DNA of 64,000 nt from Desulfobulbus sp. Tol-SR (GTDB lineage: Bacteria > Desulfobacterota > Desulfobulbia > Desulfobulbales > Desulfocapsaceae), in contig JROS01000039.1 of the NCBI GenBank assembly GCA_000769715.1, forward strand, positions 1 to 64,000, given 5' to 3'. Shown here piece by piece: positions 1 through 9,108 of this stretch. The notes under the pieces are model-generated. The model was not told where the DNA came from and did not search any database. It worked only from the letters and a program-made list of their open reading frames with translations. Both the position numbers and the translations under genes were made by a program. Every line of letters begins with the position of its first letter. The stretch's first letter is position 1.

Positions 1-344
1 ATGGCTCCATCGGGATGCCCCAGGTCATCGTTAACAAGACTACGATAGATATCTATGATCCTGGCATCATCCCACGGCGCGTCGGAAACAAAGCGTTGCA
101 TCGCTCGGACTTTGCCGCCTTCCGTAGCAATGGCAATCGGCTCGATTGACTTGCGCTCGAGGTGGCTGAATTGACCGGTCATGTACCGATAGAAATTGTC
201 ACGGGATTCGCTGCGCTGAAAACACTCTGCGAAGTTCTCGTGGAACCCTTTGAGTTCGTAGGCCATATTTACTATATCATCGCGATCCAACTGAAACTGA
301 GGTATTTGATAGAGATAGTCCGATTGTCGAATATCTGGTAACAT
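1..344 (-). CDS. IS701-like transposase, N-terminal 114 residues (gene continues off the left edge)
   Basis: An ATG at 344 is preceded by a strong ribosome binding site (AAGGAGGT at about 350-358) and opens an uninterrupted frame to base 1. The visible residues include ERKSIEPIA and LQRF-like MQRFVSDAPWDD, the pattern seen at the N-terminus of DDE transposases of the IS701/IS4 group. The catalytic DDE residues would lie beyond the window, so it cannot be said whether the enzyme is intact. The ends of the element cannot be defined here. The gene reads away from lpxB and lies about 340 bases from a broken gene, so it may be connected with that damage. Family assignment is from pattern recognition. 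Confidence 0.75.
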   Translation of the reverse strand, partial: MLPDIRQSDYLYQIPQFQLDRDDIVNMAYELKGFHENFAECFQRSESRDNFYRYMTGQFSHLERKSIEPIAIATEGGKVRAMQRFVSDAPWDDARIIDIYRSLVNDDLGHPDGA

Positions 345-684
345 GGCTCCACCTCCTTGTAGGTGTTTTTATTTCACCATACCAGAAGGGCCTGACAAAC
401 ATCAAGGTAAAATTGATTAAATTGCGTTGTAGGGTTAGTTACATCTTACCATGAGTGGGCCTCGCATTCACTATTATGTTCCTGTTATTACTCAAATTTT
501 CTCATTTCCTGTGAAAAATCGCTTTTGATTTGCCGTGTGATATCAAGCAGTTAGCTTTCTCCAATTTTTCACTGCATCGTCTTGAAATTATTAAAATAAA
601 TATTTCTCCGAACTCGGTTCGGATTCGAATCACGGGCCTCGCTTGCCAGGATCTCGGGTCAGCCGGGTCTAAAAACGGGAAACT
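345..684. other. Stretch without a gene, between the transposase and the Smr-domain remnant
   Basis: No coding frame with a convincing start or family match was found on either strand. The first 250 bases are AT-rich compared with the flanking genes. Around 609-623 there is a short hairpin (CCGAAC-TCG-GTTCGG) with no T-run. The stretch probably holds the upstream end of the insertion element plus DNA brought in by an earlier event, because the neighbouring Smr-like reading frame loses its family pattern near base 723. Confidence 0.5.
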
Positions 685-792
685 TCAGGTTGGATACATC
701 CACGTCCCTAACCGGACATTACTGTGGAGATCCAGGACCCCGTCGATCTCCACCTCGACGGGCTCGCCGTCGTCGAACATTTCCTCATCCAT
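685..792 (-). pseudogene. Smr-domain (MutS2-like) gene, 5' remnant cut off after about 23 codons
   Basis: An ATG at 792 overlaps the lpxB stop by 8 bases, as in a translationally coupled gene. The first residues (acidic start, then EVEIDGVLDLH) match the N-terminus of small Smr-domain proteins, where the DLH motif opens the Smr nuclease-like domain. After the histidine codon (724-726) the family pattern stops and the frame runs through about a dozen unrelated residues to a TGA at 685-687. A normal Smr protein would continue for 60 or more residues. The break point near 723 therefore looks like an insertion or deletion junction. Assignment rests on a short motif, so it is moderately sure. Confidence 0.55.
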
Positions 793-1945
793 TCCGCTCC
801 CCTCGCCGCAGCATCGTCAGCGCCAGCCGGGCGGCCCGCTCCGAGGCCCCCGGCTCGCCGAGACGGCTTCTGACATCCGCCAGACCGCGCACCATGGCTG
901 TCCGGTAGTCGTTATCGCGGAGCAGCCGCTGCAGCAGCCCGGCCAGGTGTTCCGGGTCGACCTGGTCCTGCAGCAGTTCCGGCACGACCTCGTCGCCGGC
1001 GATGAGATTGACGAGCGAAAAATGGTCGAGTTTGACCAGCAGGCGGCCGAGGCGATAGGTGAGCGGCGAAAAGCGGTAGGCAACGACCATCGGCACGCCG
1101 AGCAGCGCCAGTTCGAGCGTCACGGTGCCGGAGGCGGCCATTGCCAAATCACTGGCGGCCATCACTTCATAGCGTTCATCGGCAATGATCCTGACATCCA
1201 GATCGCCGGCTTCGGCCAGGCCGTTGGCGTCAAGATCACGGGAGCTGACGGTTGATGCCAGCGGCAGCAGGAACACCAGTTTCTCCCCGACGGATGCCTG
1301 CAGCAGTCGTGCCGCGCCGAGAAAGTGCGGCAGCAGGCAGGCGATCTCCCGTTTCCTGCTGCCGGGGAGGATGCAGATCCGCCGGCTCGTCAGGGCAATG
1401 CCGTGCCTGGCACAGAACTGCTCGGGCGTCATCGTCACGCTGACGGAGTCGAGCAGGGGATGGCCGACATAGTGGGCGTCAACCCCGCGCCGGCGGAAAA
1501 ACTGTTCCTCGAACGGCAGGATGACCCCGACCTTGTCAACCCGATCGCCGATGGTCTTGACCCGGCCGCTGCGCCAGGCCCAGACCTGCGGGGTGATGTA
1601 GTAAAAGACGGGGATGCCGAGGCCTTTGGCTTTTTTGGCCAGCCACAGGTTGAAATCGGGGAGGTCGACGATGATCAGCAGGGCCGGCGGCCGGCGTTCG
1701 AGCCGGCGCCGCAGGGTTCGCTGGGCGGCAATGATATCGCCGAGATGGGAAAAGACCTCGGTCAGGCCGACGACCGCGACTCTCGCCGCGTCGAAGAGGA
1801 TCTCCATGCCGGCGGCCGCCAGTTCCTCGCCGCCCATGCCGCAGAAGGCGAGGCCGGGATCCAGCCGCTGCATGGCCCGCAGCAGATTGGCGGCATGAAG
1901 ATCGCCGGAGGCCTCGCCGGCGACGATCATCACCTCCGTCGTCAT
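785..1945 (-). CDS. lpxB: Lipid-A-disaccharide synthase
   Basis: Glycosyltransferase (GT19) that joins UDP-2,3-diacylglucosamine and lipid X to form the lipid A disaccharide at the inner membrane. The 386-residue product is of normal length. It begins with the family signature [16 protein letters not shown], has the GMGGEEL and [12 protein letters not shown] segments, the [10 protein letters not shown] motif and the VGHPLLD motif. Its ATG overlaps the stop of the upstream Gfo/Idh gene (ATGA), so the two are one operon. Downstream it overlaps the broken Smr gene. No terminator is visible after it. Confidence 0.97.
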   Translation of the reverse strand: MTTEVMIVAGEASGDLHAANLLRAMQRLDPGLAFCGMGGEELAAAGMEILFDAARVAVVGLTEVFSHLGDIIAAQRTLRRRLERRPPALLIIVDLPDFNLWLAKKAKGLGIPVFYYITPQVWAWRSGRVKTIGDRVDKVGVILPFEEQFFRRRGVDAHYVGHPLLDSVSVTMTPEQFCARHGIALTSRRICILPGSRKREIACLLPHFLGAARLLQASVGEKLVFLLPLASTVSSRDLDANGLAEAGDLDVRIIADERYEVMAASDLAMAASGTVTLELALLGVPMVVAYRFSPLTYRLGRLLVKLDHFSLVNLIAGDEVVPELLQDQVDPEHLAGLLQRLLRDNDYRTAMVRGLADVRSRLGEPGASERAARLALTMLRRGERNG

Positions 1946-2940
1946 GGTTTTCGAAAGACCTCGGAGACCTTGCGGAAGACATCGAGATCCTGATGTTCCC
2001 GGATCTGCGCCATCACCTGCAGGGCCACATCGAGGGCCCGGCGCCCCTCATGTCCCGATACCTTGGGCCGGGTGCGGTGGCGGACATGGCCGATGAAGTG
2101 CTCGATCTCGCTGCGCAGGGCATCGCCGGCCGCAAACGTATGCACCTGGATATCCTGGCGCGGCATCCCCGACTCGAGGATCTCATCGGTCAGGGTGATG
2201 GTCATGAATTTTCGCTTGGCGAAATCGACGTTGATGTAGGACCCCGGCTGGAATATCCGCATCTTGCGGACATTGGTCCGCGAAATCCGGCTGGCGGTGA
2301 CGTTGGCGGTCGCCCCGTTTTCAAAGATCAGCCTGGCGTTGGCGATATCGGTGGTGGCGGTGACCACCGGCGCCCCGGCGGTATGGATGGACTGCAATGG
2401 CGACTGGATGATGTTGAGGATGATGTCGATATCATGGATCATCAGATCGAGGACGACGTCGACGTCGACCCCGCGGTTCTTGAAGGTGGAGAGGCGGTTG
2501 CTCTCGATGAAGACCGGCAGGGTCAGAAACGGCTCCATCGCCTCAATCGCCGGGTTGAAGCGTTCGAGGTGGCCGACCTGGAGCACCAGTCCCTTCTCGG
2601 CGCAGCGGCCGATCAGGTCGTCGGCCTCGGCCAGGGTGACGGTCATCGGCTTTTCGAGCAGGATGTCGACCCCGGCGGCGATGCAGTCCGAGGCGATCCG
2701 GTGGTGGAGACTGGTGGGCACGACAATCGATACCGCATCGATGTCCCGCAGCAGGGCCCGATGGTCGTCGTAGCTTGCACAGCTGCATTCCTCGGCGACC
2801 CGCTGGGCCTGCCGGGGATCGATATCGGCGATGCCGACGAGTTCCACCCCTTCCATCGACGCGTATTTCTGGGCGTGGAATCGGCCCAGATAGCCGACCC
2901 CGATCACACCTGCTCTGATCTTCTTCATTGCGTTGTTCAT
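1942..2940 (-). CDS. Gfo/Idh/MocA-family oxidoreductase of the lpx cluster
   Basis: NAD(P)-dependent sugar-type oxidoreductase. The N-terminus has the Rossmann motif [16 protein letters not shown], followed by EKPMT (the conserved EKP catalytic region) and [11 protein letters not shown]. The length, about 332 residues from the chosen ATG at 2940, fits the family; later and earlier in-frame ATGs (2928, 2976) are possible. It is coupled to lpxB. Genes of this kind sit next to lpxA/lpxB in many deltaproteobacteria, and the related GnnA oxidises UDP-GlcNAc at C3 for amide-linked lipid A. A role with a UDP-sugar precursor is therefore inferred from context, not shown by the sequence. No GnnB partner is adjacent. 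Confidence 0.85.
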   Translation of the reverse strand: MNNAMKKIRAGVIGVGYLGRFHAQKYASMEGVELVGIADIDPRQAQRVAEECSCASYDDHRALLRDIDAVSIVVPTSLHHRIASDCIAAGVDILLEKPMTVTLAEADDLIGRCAEKGLVLQVGHLERFNPAIEAMEPFLTLPVFIESNRLSTFKNRGVDVDVVLDLMIHDIDIILNIIQSPLQSIHTAGAPVVTATTDIANARLIFENGATANVTASRISRTNVRKMRIFQPGSYINVDFAKRKFMTITLTDEILESGMPRQDIQVHTFAAGDALRSEIEHFIGHVRHRTRPKVSGHEGRRALDVALQVMAQIREHQDLDVFRKVSEVFRKP

Positions 2941-3034
2941 TGTTCCATCGTTATAGTTTTCGACCGGCGACGTCACGGCGTCAGTCAGGGGGGTTCGGCC
3001 GGAGTACAGGTCATTCAGGGGATACAGCGAAGGG

Positions 3035-3742
3035 TCAGATGCCGAGATAGGCCTTCTGGATATCGGTGTTTTTCAGGAGTTCTTCGGCCTTTCCGGCAAA
3101 CACGATCCGGCCGTTTTCGATGACATAGCCCCGGTGGGCAATATGCAGCGCCTGGTTGGCATTCTGCTCGACCAGGAAAATGGTGGTCCGGTTTTCGGCG
3201 TTGATCTGTTTGATGATCTCGAAGATCTGTCTGATCACGAGCGGGGCCAGCCCCATCGACGGTTCATCGAGAAGCAGGAGCCGCGGCCGGGCCATCAAGG
3301 CCCGCGACATCGCCAGCATCTGCTGTTCGCCGCCGCTCAGCGTCCCCCCATCCTGGCCCCGCCGCTCGGCCAGGATCGGGAAAAGAGAAAAAACGTAGTC
3401 GATATCGCGTTTGATCTCCTTCTTGTCGTGGCGCAGAAAGGCCCCCATGTCGAGGTTTTCCTGCACCGTCAGCTCCGGGAAGATGTGGCGTCCCTCGGGG
3501 ACCTGACAGATGCCCAGCCGCACGATCTCATCCGGTTCCTTGTGCTGGATCTCCTGGCCGTCGAAGAAAATTTTGCCGGAGCGGCTTGGCACGATGCCGG
3601 AGATCGTCATCAGGGTCGTGCTCTTCCCCGCCCCATTGGCGCCGATCAGGGTGATGATCTCCCCTTCGTTGATTTCGAGATCGATATCCTTGATGGCCAG
3701 GATATTGCCATACCCGGCCTGGATGTGTTCGAGTTTAAGCAT
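3035..3742 (-). CDS. livF: Branched-chain amino acid ABC transporter, ATP-binding protein LivF
   Basis: Second ATPase subunit of the high-affinity branched-chain amino acid importer. Walker A (GANGAGKST), the ABC signature (LSGGEQQ) and Walker B (LLLLDEPSMGLAP) are all intact, and the product, about 235 residues, has the short LivF form ending in AYLGI. The start chosen is the ATG at 3742, which has an AGGTGA sequence upstream and overlaps the livG stop by 8 bases; a GTG at 3754 is possible. It is the last gene of the liv cluster. Confidence 0.95.
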   Translation of the reverse strand: MLKLEHIQAGYGNILAIKDIDLEINEGEIITLIGANGAGKSTTLMTISGIVPSRSGKIFFDGQEIQHKEPDEIVRLGICQVPEGRHIFPELTVQENLDMGAFLRHDKKEIKRDIDYVFSLFPILAERRGQDGGTLSGGEQQMLAMSRALMARPRLLLLDEPSMGLAPLVIRQIFEIIKQINAENRTTIFLVEQNANQALHIAHRGYVIENGRIVFAGKAEELLKNTDIQKAYLGI

Positions 3743-4526
3743 CGACATCTTCACCTAAATACGCCTTGATAACGGCGGGGTTGGAACGGATTTCAGCAGG
3801 TTTTCCCTGGGCGATCTTCTTGCCGTAGTCCATCACGAAGATCCGGTCGGACAGGCTCATCACCAGCTTCATGTCATGTTCGATGAGGAGGATGGAGTGA
3901 CCGTCGGTGGAGATCTCCTTGATCAACCGATCCAGGTCCTGCGTCTCCTGCGGGTTCATGCCGGCGGCCGGTTCGTCGAGGAGCAGGAGGAACGGCTCGG
4001 TCGCCAGGGCGCGGGCGATTTCGAGCCGCCGTTGGGCTCCGTACGGAAGATTCCTGGCGAATTCGTTGGCCAGATGGGCGAGGCCGACCTTGTCGAGGAT
4101 GGCATAGCTCATCTCGACGATCTCCCGTTCTTCCCGCCGGGTCGCCGCATTGCGGAACACCGCCCCGAGGATGAAGGCCTTGGTACGGCAGTGGCGGCCG
4201 ATCATGACATTTTCCAGCACCGTCATCTGGGAAAAGAGACGGATATTCTGAAACGTCCTGGCCAATCCCTTTTCCGTTACCTGGTTCGGTTTCAGCCCTT
4301 TCAGGCTGACACTCCTGGCGCTTCCCGGCGGGGTGAGGAGAATTTCACCCGCCGTCGGCGTGTAGATTCCGGTCAGGCAATTGAAAAAGGTCGTTTTTCC
4401 CGCCCCGTTCGGGCCGATGAGGGCGACGATCTCGCCGGCATGGACATCGAGATCAAGCCGGTTGAGGGCGCGAATCCCGCCGAAATCCATGGTCAAACCG
4501 CTGATCTGGAGAATTGGGGTAGCCAT
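3735..4526 (-). CDS. livG: Branched-chain amino acid ABC transporter, ATP-binding protein LivG
   Basis: First ATPase subunit of the Liv importer. Walker A is GPNGAGKTT, the signature region is YGAQRRLEIARAL (the degenerate signature typical of LivG) and Walker B is LLLLDEPAAGMNP. The 263-residue length is normal and includes the LivG-type insertion before the Q-loop (GLARTFQNIRLF). The ATG overlaps the livM stop (TAATG), so translation is coupled. Confidence 0.95.
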   Translation of the reverse strand: MATPILQISGLTMDFGGIRALNRLDLDVHAGEIVALIGPNGAGKTTFFNCLTGIYTPTAGEILLTPPGSARSVSLKGLKPNQVTEKGLARTFQNIRLFSQMTVLENVMIGRHCRTKAFILGAVFRNAATRREEREIVEMSYAILDKVGLAHLANEFARNLPYGAQRRLEIARALATEPFLLLLDEPAAGMNPQETQDLDRLIKEISTDGHSILLIEHDMKLVMSLSDRIFVMDYGKKIAQGKPAEIRSNPAVIKAYLGEDVDA

Positions 4527-5551
4527 TAGTGTTGTATCGGGGGATGAAACTTTTTGTCGGAATGATAGGTTCGGCGGATGTTCGAGATCAGACCCCGCGG
4601 CCGGAACACCATCATCGCCACGAGGATGGCGCCGAAGGCGAGCATCCGGTATTCGGACAGGGCGCGCAGGTATTCGGGCAGGAGAATCAGGATGAGGGCA
4701 CCGAGGATGACCCCGACGATGGAGCCCATGCCGCCGAGAACGACGATGGCCAGGATGATGGCGGATTCGAGAAAGGTGAAACTGGCGGGGTTGATAAAGG
4801 TCGTCTTGGCGGCGAAGACCACCCCGATGATCCCGGCCCAGAAGGCGCCCAGGGCGAAGGCGACCAGTTTGGTCCTGCGCTTGTCGATCCCCATCGCCTG
4901 ACAGGCGATCTCATCTTCCCGCAGGGCGATCCAGGCCCGGCCCAGCCGCGAATCCTGGAGGCGGTTGACGATGAAGATCGTCACGATCATGAAGCCGAGG
5001 AGGATGCCGAAGATGGCCGCCATTCCGCCGCCGATCGGCAGCACCGCCCAGAAGCCGAGATCGAAATGATGGTTGAGGAGCGCATAGGTATAGGCGCCGA
5101 CCGCGTAGAAGGCGACATAGCCGAGATCGAGCAGACCGGCCATGCCGACGACGATATTCAAGCCCAGGCCGAGCACGACATACATCAGGGCGGTCGTCAT
5201 GACATTGGTCTGGTAGGACGAGGAGAATTGCGGAAAGGCGATGGCCACGGCCAGCAGCAACGCGATCAACGTATACTTCTGCTTCGGCGATGCCAGGACG
5301 CGGTGGATGATCGATTCCTTTTCCTGTTCCGCCTCTTTCTCGACGGCAGCGTTTCCGGTCCGGTGCTGCATGATGATCTTGACCACGCAATAGATCACAA
5401 AGGTCCCGATCGCGACATAGATCGAATTTTCCCAGCGCCAACTGACGATTCGCTCAACTGGATCGACCTTGACGACCATGAGCGGAAAGGTCAGGAAGAC
5501 GAACCACAGCGAGACGAGCAGGCCGTTTTTTATCTCTTTGAAACCCAGCAT
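4526..5551 (-). CDS. livM: Branched-chain amino acid ABC transporter, permease LivM
   Basis: Membrane permease of the Liv importer. After an N-terminal pair of hydrophobic helices and a charged loop rich in Glu and Lys comes the LivM core, with NVMTTALMYVVLGLGLNIVVG, the GLLDLGYVAFYAVGAY motif and the EAA-like loop around ALREDEIACQAMGI. The length of about 341 residues is on the long side because of the N-terminal extension. ATG at 5551 is preceded by a GGTGG sequence; a GTG at 5560 is an alternative. It follows livH by 13 bases. Confidence 0.94.
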   Translation of the reverse strand: MLGFKEIKNGLLVSLWFVFLTFPLMVVKVDPVERIVSWRWENSIYVAIGTFVIYCVVKIIMQHRTGNAAVEKEAEQEKESIIHRVLASPKQKYTLIALLLAVAIAFPQFSSSYQTNVMTTALMYVVLGLGLNIVVGMAGLLDLGYVAFYAVGAYTYALLNHHFDLGFWAVLPIGGGMAAIFGILLGFMIVTIFIVNRLQDSRLGRAWIALREDEIACQAMGIDKRRTKLVAFALGAFWAGIIGVVFAAKTTFINPASFTFLESAIILAIVVLGGMGSIVGVILGALILILLPEYLRALSEYRMLAFGAILVAMMVFRPRGLISNIRRTYHSDKKFHPPIQH

Positions 5552-5564
5552 GTGTGCCACCGTC

Positions 5565-6467
5565 TCAGACTTTCTTGGTTTCCGCCTTGCCCAGCAGGCC
5601 GGACGGCTTGAAGATCAGGATGAGGACGAGCAGGGAGAAGGCGAAGACGTCTTCATAATCACTCGAAACATAGCCGGTAGCGAAACTTTCCGTCAACCCC
5701 AGCACCAGGCCGCCGAGGACCGCTCCGGGAATCGAGCCGATGCCGCCGAGGACCGCTGCGGTGAAGGCCTTGATCCCGGCCAGAAAGCCGATGTAGAAAT
5801 TGATCTGGCCGATATGGGAGGCGATCAGCAGGCCGCCGATCGCCGCCAGTGCCGACCCGATGATAAAGGTGGCGGAGATGATCCGGTTGACGTTGATCCC
5901 GACGAGCATCGCCATAGTCCTGTCCTGCGAAGTGGCCCGCATCGCCTTGCCGACCTTGGTTCCCTTGATGACCACCGTGAGGATGAGCATGATGACGGCG
6001 GTGGTGATCAGGATAACGATATCGGTGGAGCCGACAATGTGGGCGATCGGTTCCATAAAGGCGAACTCGGGGATCAATTCCGGAAACGGCAGGAAATTGG
6101 AGGTTTGGGCCAGTAGCACGTAATTCTGGAGAAAGATCGACATGCCGATGGCGCTGATCAGCGGTGACAACCGAGGGGCGTGGCGCAGCGGCTTGTAGGC
6201 GATTTTCTCGACCGTATAGCCGTAGGCGCTCGACCAGATTACAGCTGCAAACCCTGCCAGGATCACGATCGCCAGCAGCGGGAAGCCATAGATCGACAGC
6301 ACCGTGGCGACAATGAAGGCAGTGAATGCCCCGATCATGTAGATCTCGCCATGGGCGAAGTTGATCAGCCCGATTATGCCGTAGACCATCGTATAGCCCA
6401 GGGCGATCAGGGCGTAGATCGCGCCGCGGGTCAGACCGCCACAGAACAGTTCGATGAAATAGTCCAT
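5565..6467 (-). CDS. livH: Branched-chain amino acid ABC transporter, permease LivH
   Basis: Partner permease of LivM. The 300-residue protein starts with the family pattern GLTRGAIYALIALGYTMVYGIIGLINFAHGE and has multiple membrane helices plus the EAA loop (ATSQDRTMAMLVGINV). It is separated from the binding-protein gene livK by 85 bases that contain a strong terminator hairpin, so it is probably transcribed at a lower level than livK. Confidence 0.95.
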   Translation of the reverse strand: MDYFIELFCGGLTRGAIYALIALGYTMVYGIIGLINFAHGEIYMIGAFTAFIVATVLSIYGFPLLAIVILAGFAAVIWSSAYGYTVEKIAYKPLRHAPRLSPLISAIGMSIFLQNYVLLAQTSNFLPFPELIPEFAFMEPIAHIVGSTDIVILITTAVIMLILTVVIKGTKVGKAMRATSQDRTMAMLVGINVNRIISATFIIGSALAAIGGLLIASHIGQINFYIGFLAGIKAFTAAVLGGIGSIPGAVLGGLVLGLTESFATGYVSSDYEDVFAFSLLVLILIFKPSGLLGKAETKKV

Positions 6468-6478
6468 ATCGGGTTCAC

Positions 6479-6529
6479 AAAAAAGAACCTGAAGCAGACG
6501 GCGACAGAAAATCTGTTGTCTGCTTCAGG
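6479..6529 (-). terminator. Intrinsic terminator/attenuator between livK and livH
   Basis: Two perfectly complementary 12-base arms (6488-6499 and 6518-6529) enclose a loop that itself contains ACAGA-AAA-TCTGT. On the minus strand the hairpin is followed by TTCTTTTTT. Partial read-through would give a high ratio of binding protein to permease, which is the usual need in this kind of operon. Confidence 0.85.
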
Positions 6530-6552
6530 TATTGAAAATGACGAACAAAAAA

Positions 6553-7683
6553 CTACTTCAGCTCGACAAACTTGCCATTCTGGACCTGGTACACGGAGAA
6601 GCCGATGCCGACGGCATCGCCCTTGTCGTCAAAATAGATAGTGCCCAGCGGGGTGTCGACTTTTTCGGTCTGCAACGCCTTCTTCAAGGCCGCCAGATCG
6701 GTCGACCCGGCCTTTTCGATGGCGTTGACCATCGCCAGGGCGGCGGTATAAGCATTTTCATAGAAGGCGCCGGCATCGGCGTTGAAGACCTTCTTGTGTT
6801 CGGCGAAGGCGGCCTTGGACAGGGGGTTGCCGGTCGTATCCTTCGGTCCCGAGGCATAGACCCCTTCGGCATCAGCGCCGGCGACCTTGATGAAGGTGTC
6901 ATCCTTCACCCCGTCATCGGAGAGGAAATCGATCTTCAGTCTTTTCTTTTTCATCATGCCGACAATCTTCGCCGCCTCAGGATGATAGCCGCCGAATATG
7001 ACGGCCTGGGCCCCGGACTTCTTGATTTTCTGGACGATGGCCGAGTAGTCGACCGCCCCCGGGGTCACGCCCTCGAACAAAACGACTTCGGCCTTGCCGG
7101 ATTTCTCGACGAATGATTTGGCGAACTCGGCAAAACCCTTGCCGTAATCACCCTTGTCATGGATAACCGCGATCTTGGTGTGGCCGAGTTTGTTGAGAGC
7201 AAAGTCGACATCGACCTTGGCCTGCATGTCATCCGGGGCTATGGTGCGGAAGAAATTGGGGTACTCGCCGCTGTAGGTCAGTTCGGGATTGGTGGCCGAT
7301 GGCGACATGACGAGGATGTTGGCGTTGGTGTAGATCGGCAGGGCTGACTTGGTGGCGCCGGAACAGATAAGTCCGAGCACGACCTCGGCCCCCTGCGACA
7401 CCAGCTTGGTGGCGGAATTGGTGGCAACCTCGGGCTTGCAGACGTCGTCTTCGACCAGCAGTTCGATCTTCTTGCCGTTGATTCCGCCCTTGGCGTTGAC
7501 CTGGTCGATCACCAGTTTGGCGGCGTTGACCGTCGGCAGACCATAGGAGGCCAGGTCGCCGCTGTGCGCCCCGGCGACCCCGAATTTGATGGTGTCGCCT
7601 GCCATGCCGGCTACCGGGGCGGACAAGGCCAGCATCAGAACCGAAGCTGCTGCAAGGATTTTTTTGCTTCTCATCAGGTTCAT
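6553..7683 (-). CDS. livK: Branched-chain amino acid ABC transporter, periplasmic binding protein LivK
   Basis: Type 1 periplasmic binding protein (Peripla_BP_6) that captures leucine/isoleucine/valine-type amino acids for LivHMGF. The ATG at 7683 is chosen because it has GGAGG six bases upstream and opens a typical Sec signal peptide (basic MNLMRSKK, hydrophobic core, cleavage near AGMAGD). The mature part starts with TIKFGVAGAHSGDLASYG and has the LVLGLICSGATKSALPIY and SPSATNPELT segments of the family. The product is about 376 residues. It is the first gene of the liv operon. Confidence 0.95.
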   Translation of the reverse strand: MNLMRSKKILAAASVLMLALSAPVAGMAGDTIKFGVAGAHSGDLASYGLPTVNAAKLVIDQVNAKGGINGKKIELLVEDDVCKPEVATNSATKLVSQGAEVVLGLICSGATKSALPIYTNANILVMSPSATNPELTYSGEYPNFFRTIAPDDMQAKVDVDFALNKLGHTKIAVIHDKGDYGKGFAEFAKSFVEKSGKAEVVLFEGVTPGAVDYSAIVQKIKKSGAQAVIFGGYHPEAAKIVGMMKKKRLKIDFLSDDGVKDDTFIKVAGADAEGVYASGPKDTTGNPLSKAAFAEHKKVFNADAGAFYENAYTAALAMVNAIEKAGSTDLAALKKALQTEKVDTPLGTIYFDDKGDAVGIGFSVYQVQNGKFVELK

Positions 7684-7787
7684 TTTTCCTCCATCGGAAA
7701 GATTGAATTGGTGCCTCCCGCCTACACTAGAGCTCATTTCGAGAACGCGAAAAAGCGGGCTGAAACCAGTTAAAAATGATAGTAGTC

Positions 7788-7809
7788 TTTTACGCAGCAT
7801 TGCGTAAAA
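7788..7809. promoter_or_regulatory. Perfect inverted repeat in the livK / lpxK divergent region
   Basis: TTTTACGCA and its exact complement TGCGTAAAA are separated by GCAT, giving a 22-base near-palindrome about 105 bases upstream of livK and 55 bases upstream of lpxK. The position between divergent genes suits a regulator binding site. No regulator gene is adjacent and no T-run supports termination, so operator function is inference. Confidence 0.45.
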
Positions 7810-7863
7810 TTGGAAGTGAAAAATCTTGCTCATCACGCTTATCGTCAATCATTCCGACATTCG

Positions 7864-9108
7864 ATGACACCATCGCCCCCCACCCTCTTCGCCATCGGCC
7901 GACCCTTCAGCCCGGTGTACAGTCTGCTGATGTCCGTGCGGCAGAATCTCTATCGCCGGAACATCCTCACCGTCCATCGCCTCGCCGTTCCCGTCATCTC
8001 GGTCGGCAACCTGACCCTGGGTGGAACCGGCAAGACCCCGACGGTCGCCTGGATCGCCCGGTTCCTTCATGCGGCAGGGCACCGCCCGGCAATCATCAGC
8101 CGCGGCTACGGCGGAACGGCCAAAGGCGCCGTCAATCTCGTATCCGACGGCAGCCAGGTGCTGCTCACCGCCGACCAGGCCGGTGACGAGCCGGCGATGC
8201 TCGCCCGGCAACTCCCAGGAATTGCGGTCCTGACAGGAAAAATCCGCCTCCATCCGTGCCGCCACGCGATCGAACGCCTCGGCAGCACGATCCTGATCCT
8301 CGATGACGGCTTTCAGCATCTCGCCATCGCCCGCGATATCGACCTGGTTCTGTTCAACGCCACCACCCTGGCCGGCAACAGCCGCGTGTTTCCCGGTGGC
8401 GAGTTGCGGGAACCGGTCTCCGCCCTGCACCGTTGCACCGCCTTTCTGCTGACCGGCGTCGACGACGGCAACGTAGGCCGGGCGGAGAGATTCGCCGCCC
8501 TGCTGAACAGCCGTTTTCCGGACAAACCGGTATTTTATTCCGCCATCGCCGGTGAACTCCCGGCACCGCCCAACCCGGAGTCGACGGCAGATTCGTTGCC
8601 GCCTTTCTTCGCCTTCTGCGCCATCGCCCACCCGGACCGGTTTTTCAACTCCCTGTACGGCATGAAATTACATGTCACCGGCAAGGCCTGGTTCAGGGAT
8701 CATCATCGCTACAACCAGAACGATGTCGATGTCATCTGTCGACGGGCGAAGGCATCCGGGGCACGGGCCCTGATCACCACTGAAAAGGATCTGGTCAAAC
8801 TGGAACCGCTGCAGGTGGCACTGCCGCTGTTGACGCTGAAAACCCGCTTCGAGACAGACGACTGCTTCCCCGATTATCTCTCGCGGACCCTGGGGATCAC
8901 CCCCTCCCGAGAAGCGCGTCGGCTGGGTTGTATTCCTGAAACCGCGGCGGGTGGGGATTTCGAACCACAGTTCTTTGCGGTAGCTTTTCATGGGGTCTCC
9001 GACTGCATTCGCCTCCCTTTCGTCGTCGATCAGACCGAGGCCGCCCTGGTCAAGGCCTCGGACATCGCCGCCAACCGCTCTTCCGTCATCCTGATCGAGA
9101 CGGGATAG
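7864..9108 (+). CDS. lpxK: Tetraacyldisaccharide 4'-kinase, with an unusual C-terminal extension
   Basis: Phosphorylates the 4' position of the lipid A disaccharide at the inner membrane. The core shows RLAVPVISVGNLTLGGTGKTP (the P-loop region), ISRGYGG, GDEPAMLA and ILDDGFQHLAIARDIDLVL, all hallmarks of LpxK. The ATG at 7864 is preferred; a TTG at 7810 would add 18 residues, and neither has a clear ribosome binding site. LpxK usually ends near residue 340, here around LGITPSREARR. The frame goes on for about 70 more residues without recognisable homology and its last 79 bases are antisense to the end of the KdnA-like gene. A real extension or a lost stop codon are both possible. Confidence 0.9.
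   Translation: MTPSPPTLFAIGRPFSPVYSLLMSVRQNLYRRNILTVHRLAVPVISVGNLTLGGTGKTPTVAWIARFLHAAGHRPAIISRGYGGTAKGAVNLVSDGSQVLLTADQAGDEPAMLARQLPGIAVLTGKIRLHPCRHAIERLGSTILILDDGFQHLAIARDIDLVLFNATTLAGNSRVFPGGELREPVSALHRCTAFLLTGVDDGNVGRAERFAALLNSRFPDKPVFYSAIAGELPAPPNPESTADSLPPFFAFCAIAHPDRFFNSLYGMKLHVTGKAWFRDHHRYNQNDVDVICRRAKASGARALITTEKDLVKLEPLQVALPLLTLKTRFETDDCFPDYLSRTLGITPSREARRLGCIPETAAGGDFEPQFFAVAFHGVSDCIRLPFVVDQTEAALVKASDIAANRSSVILIETG

Noticed and set aside
605-650. tRNA-like T-loop (GATTCGAATC)
   Set aside because: The flanking five-base arms do not pair on either strand and no anticodon arm or acceptor stem is present.
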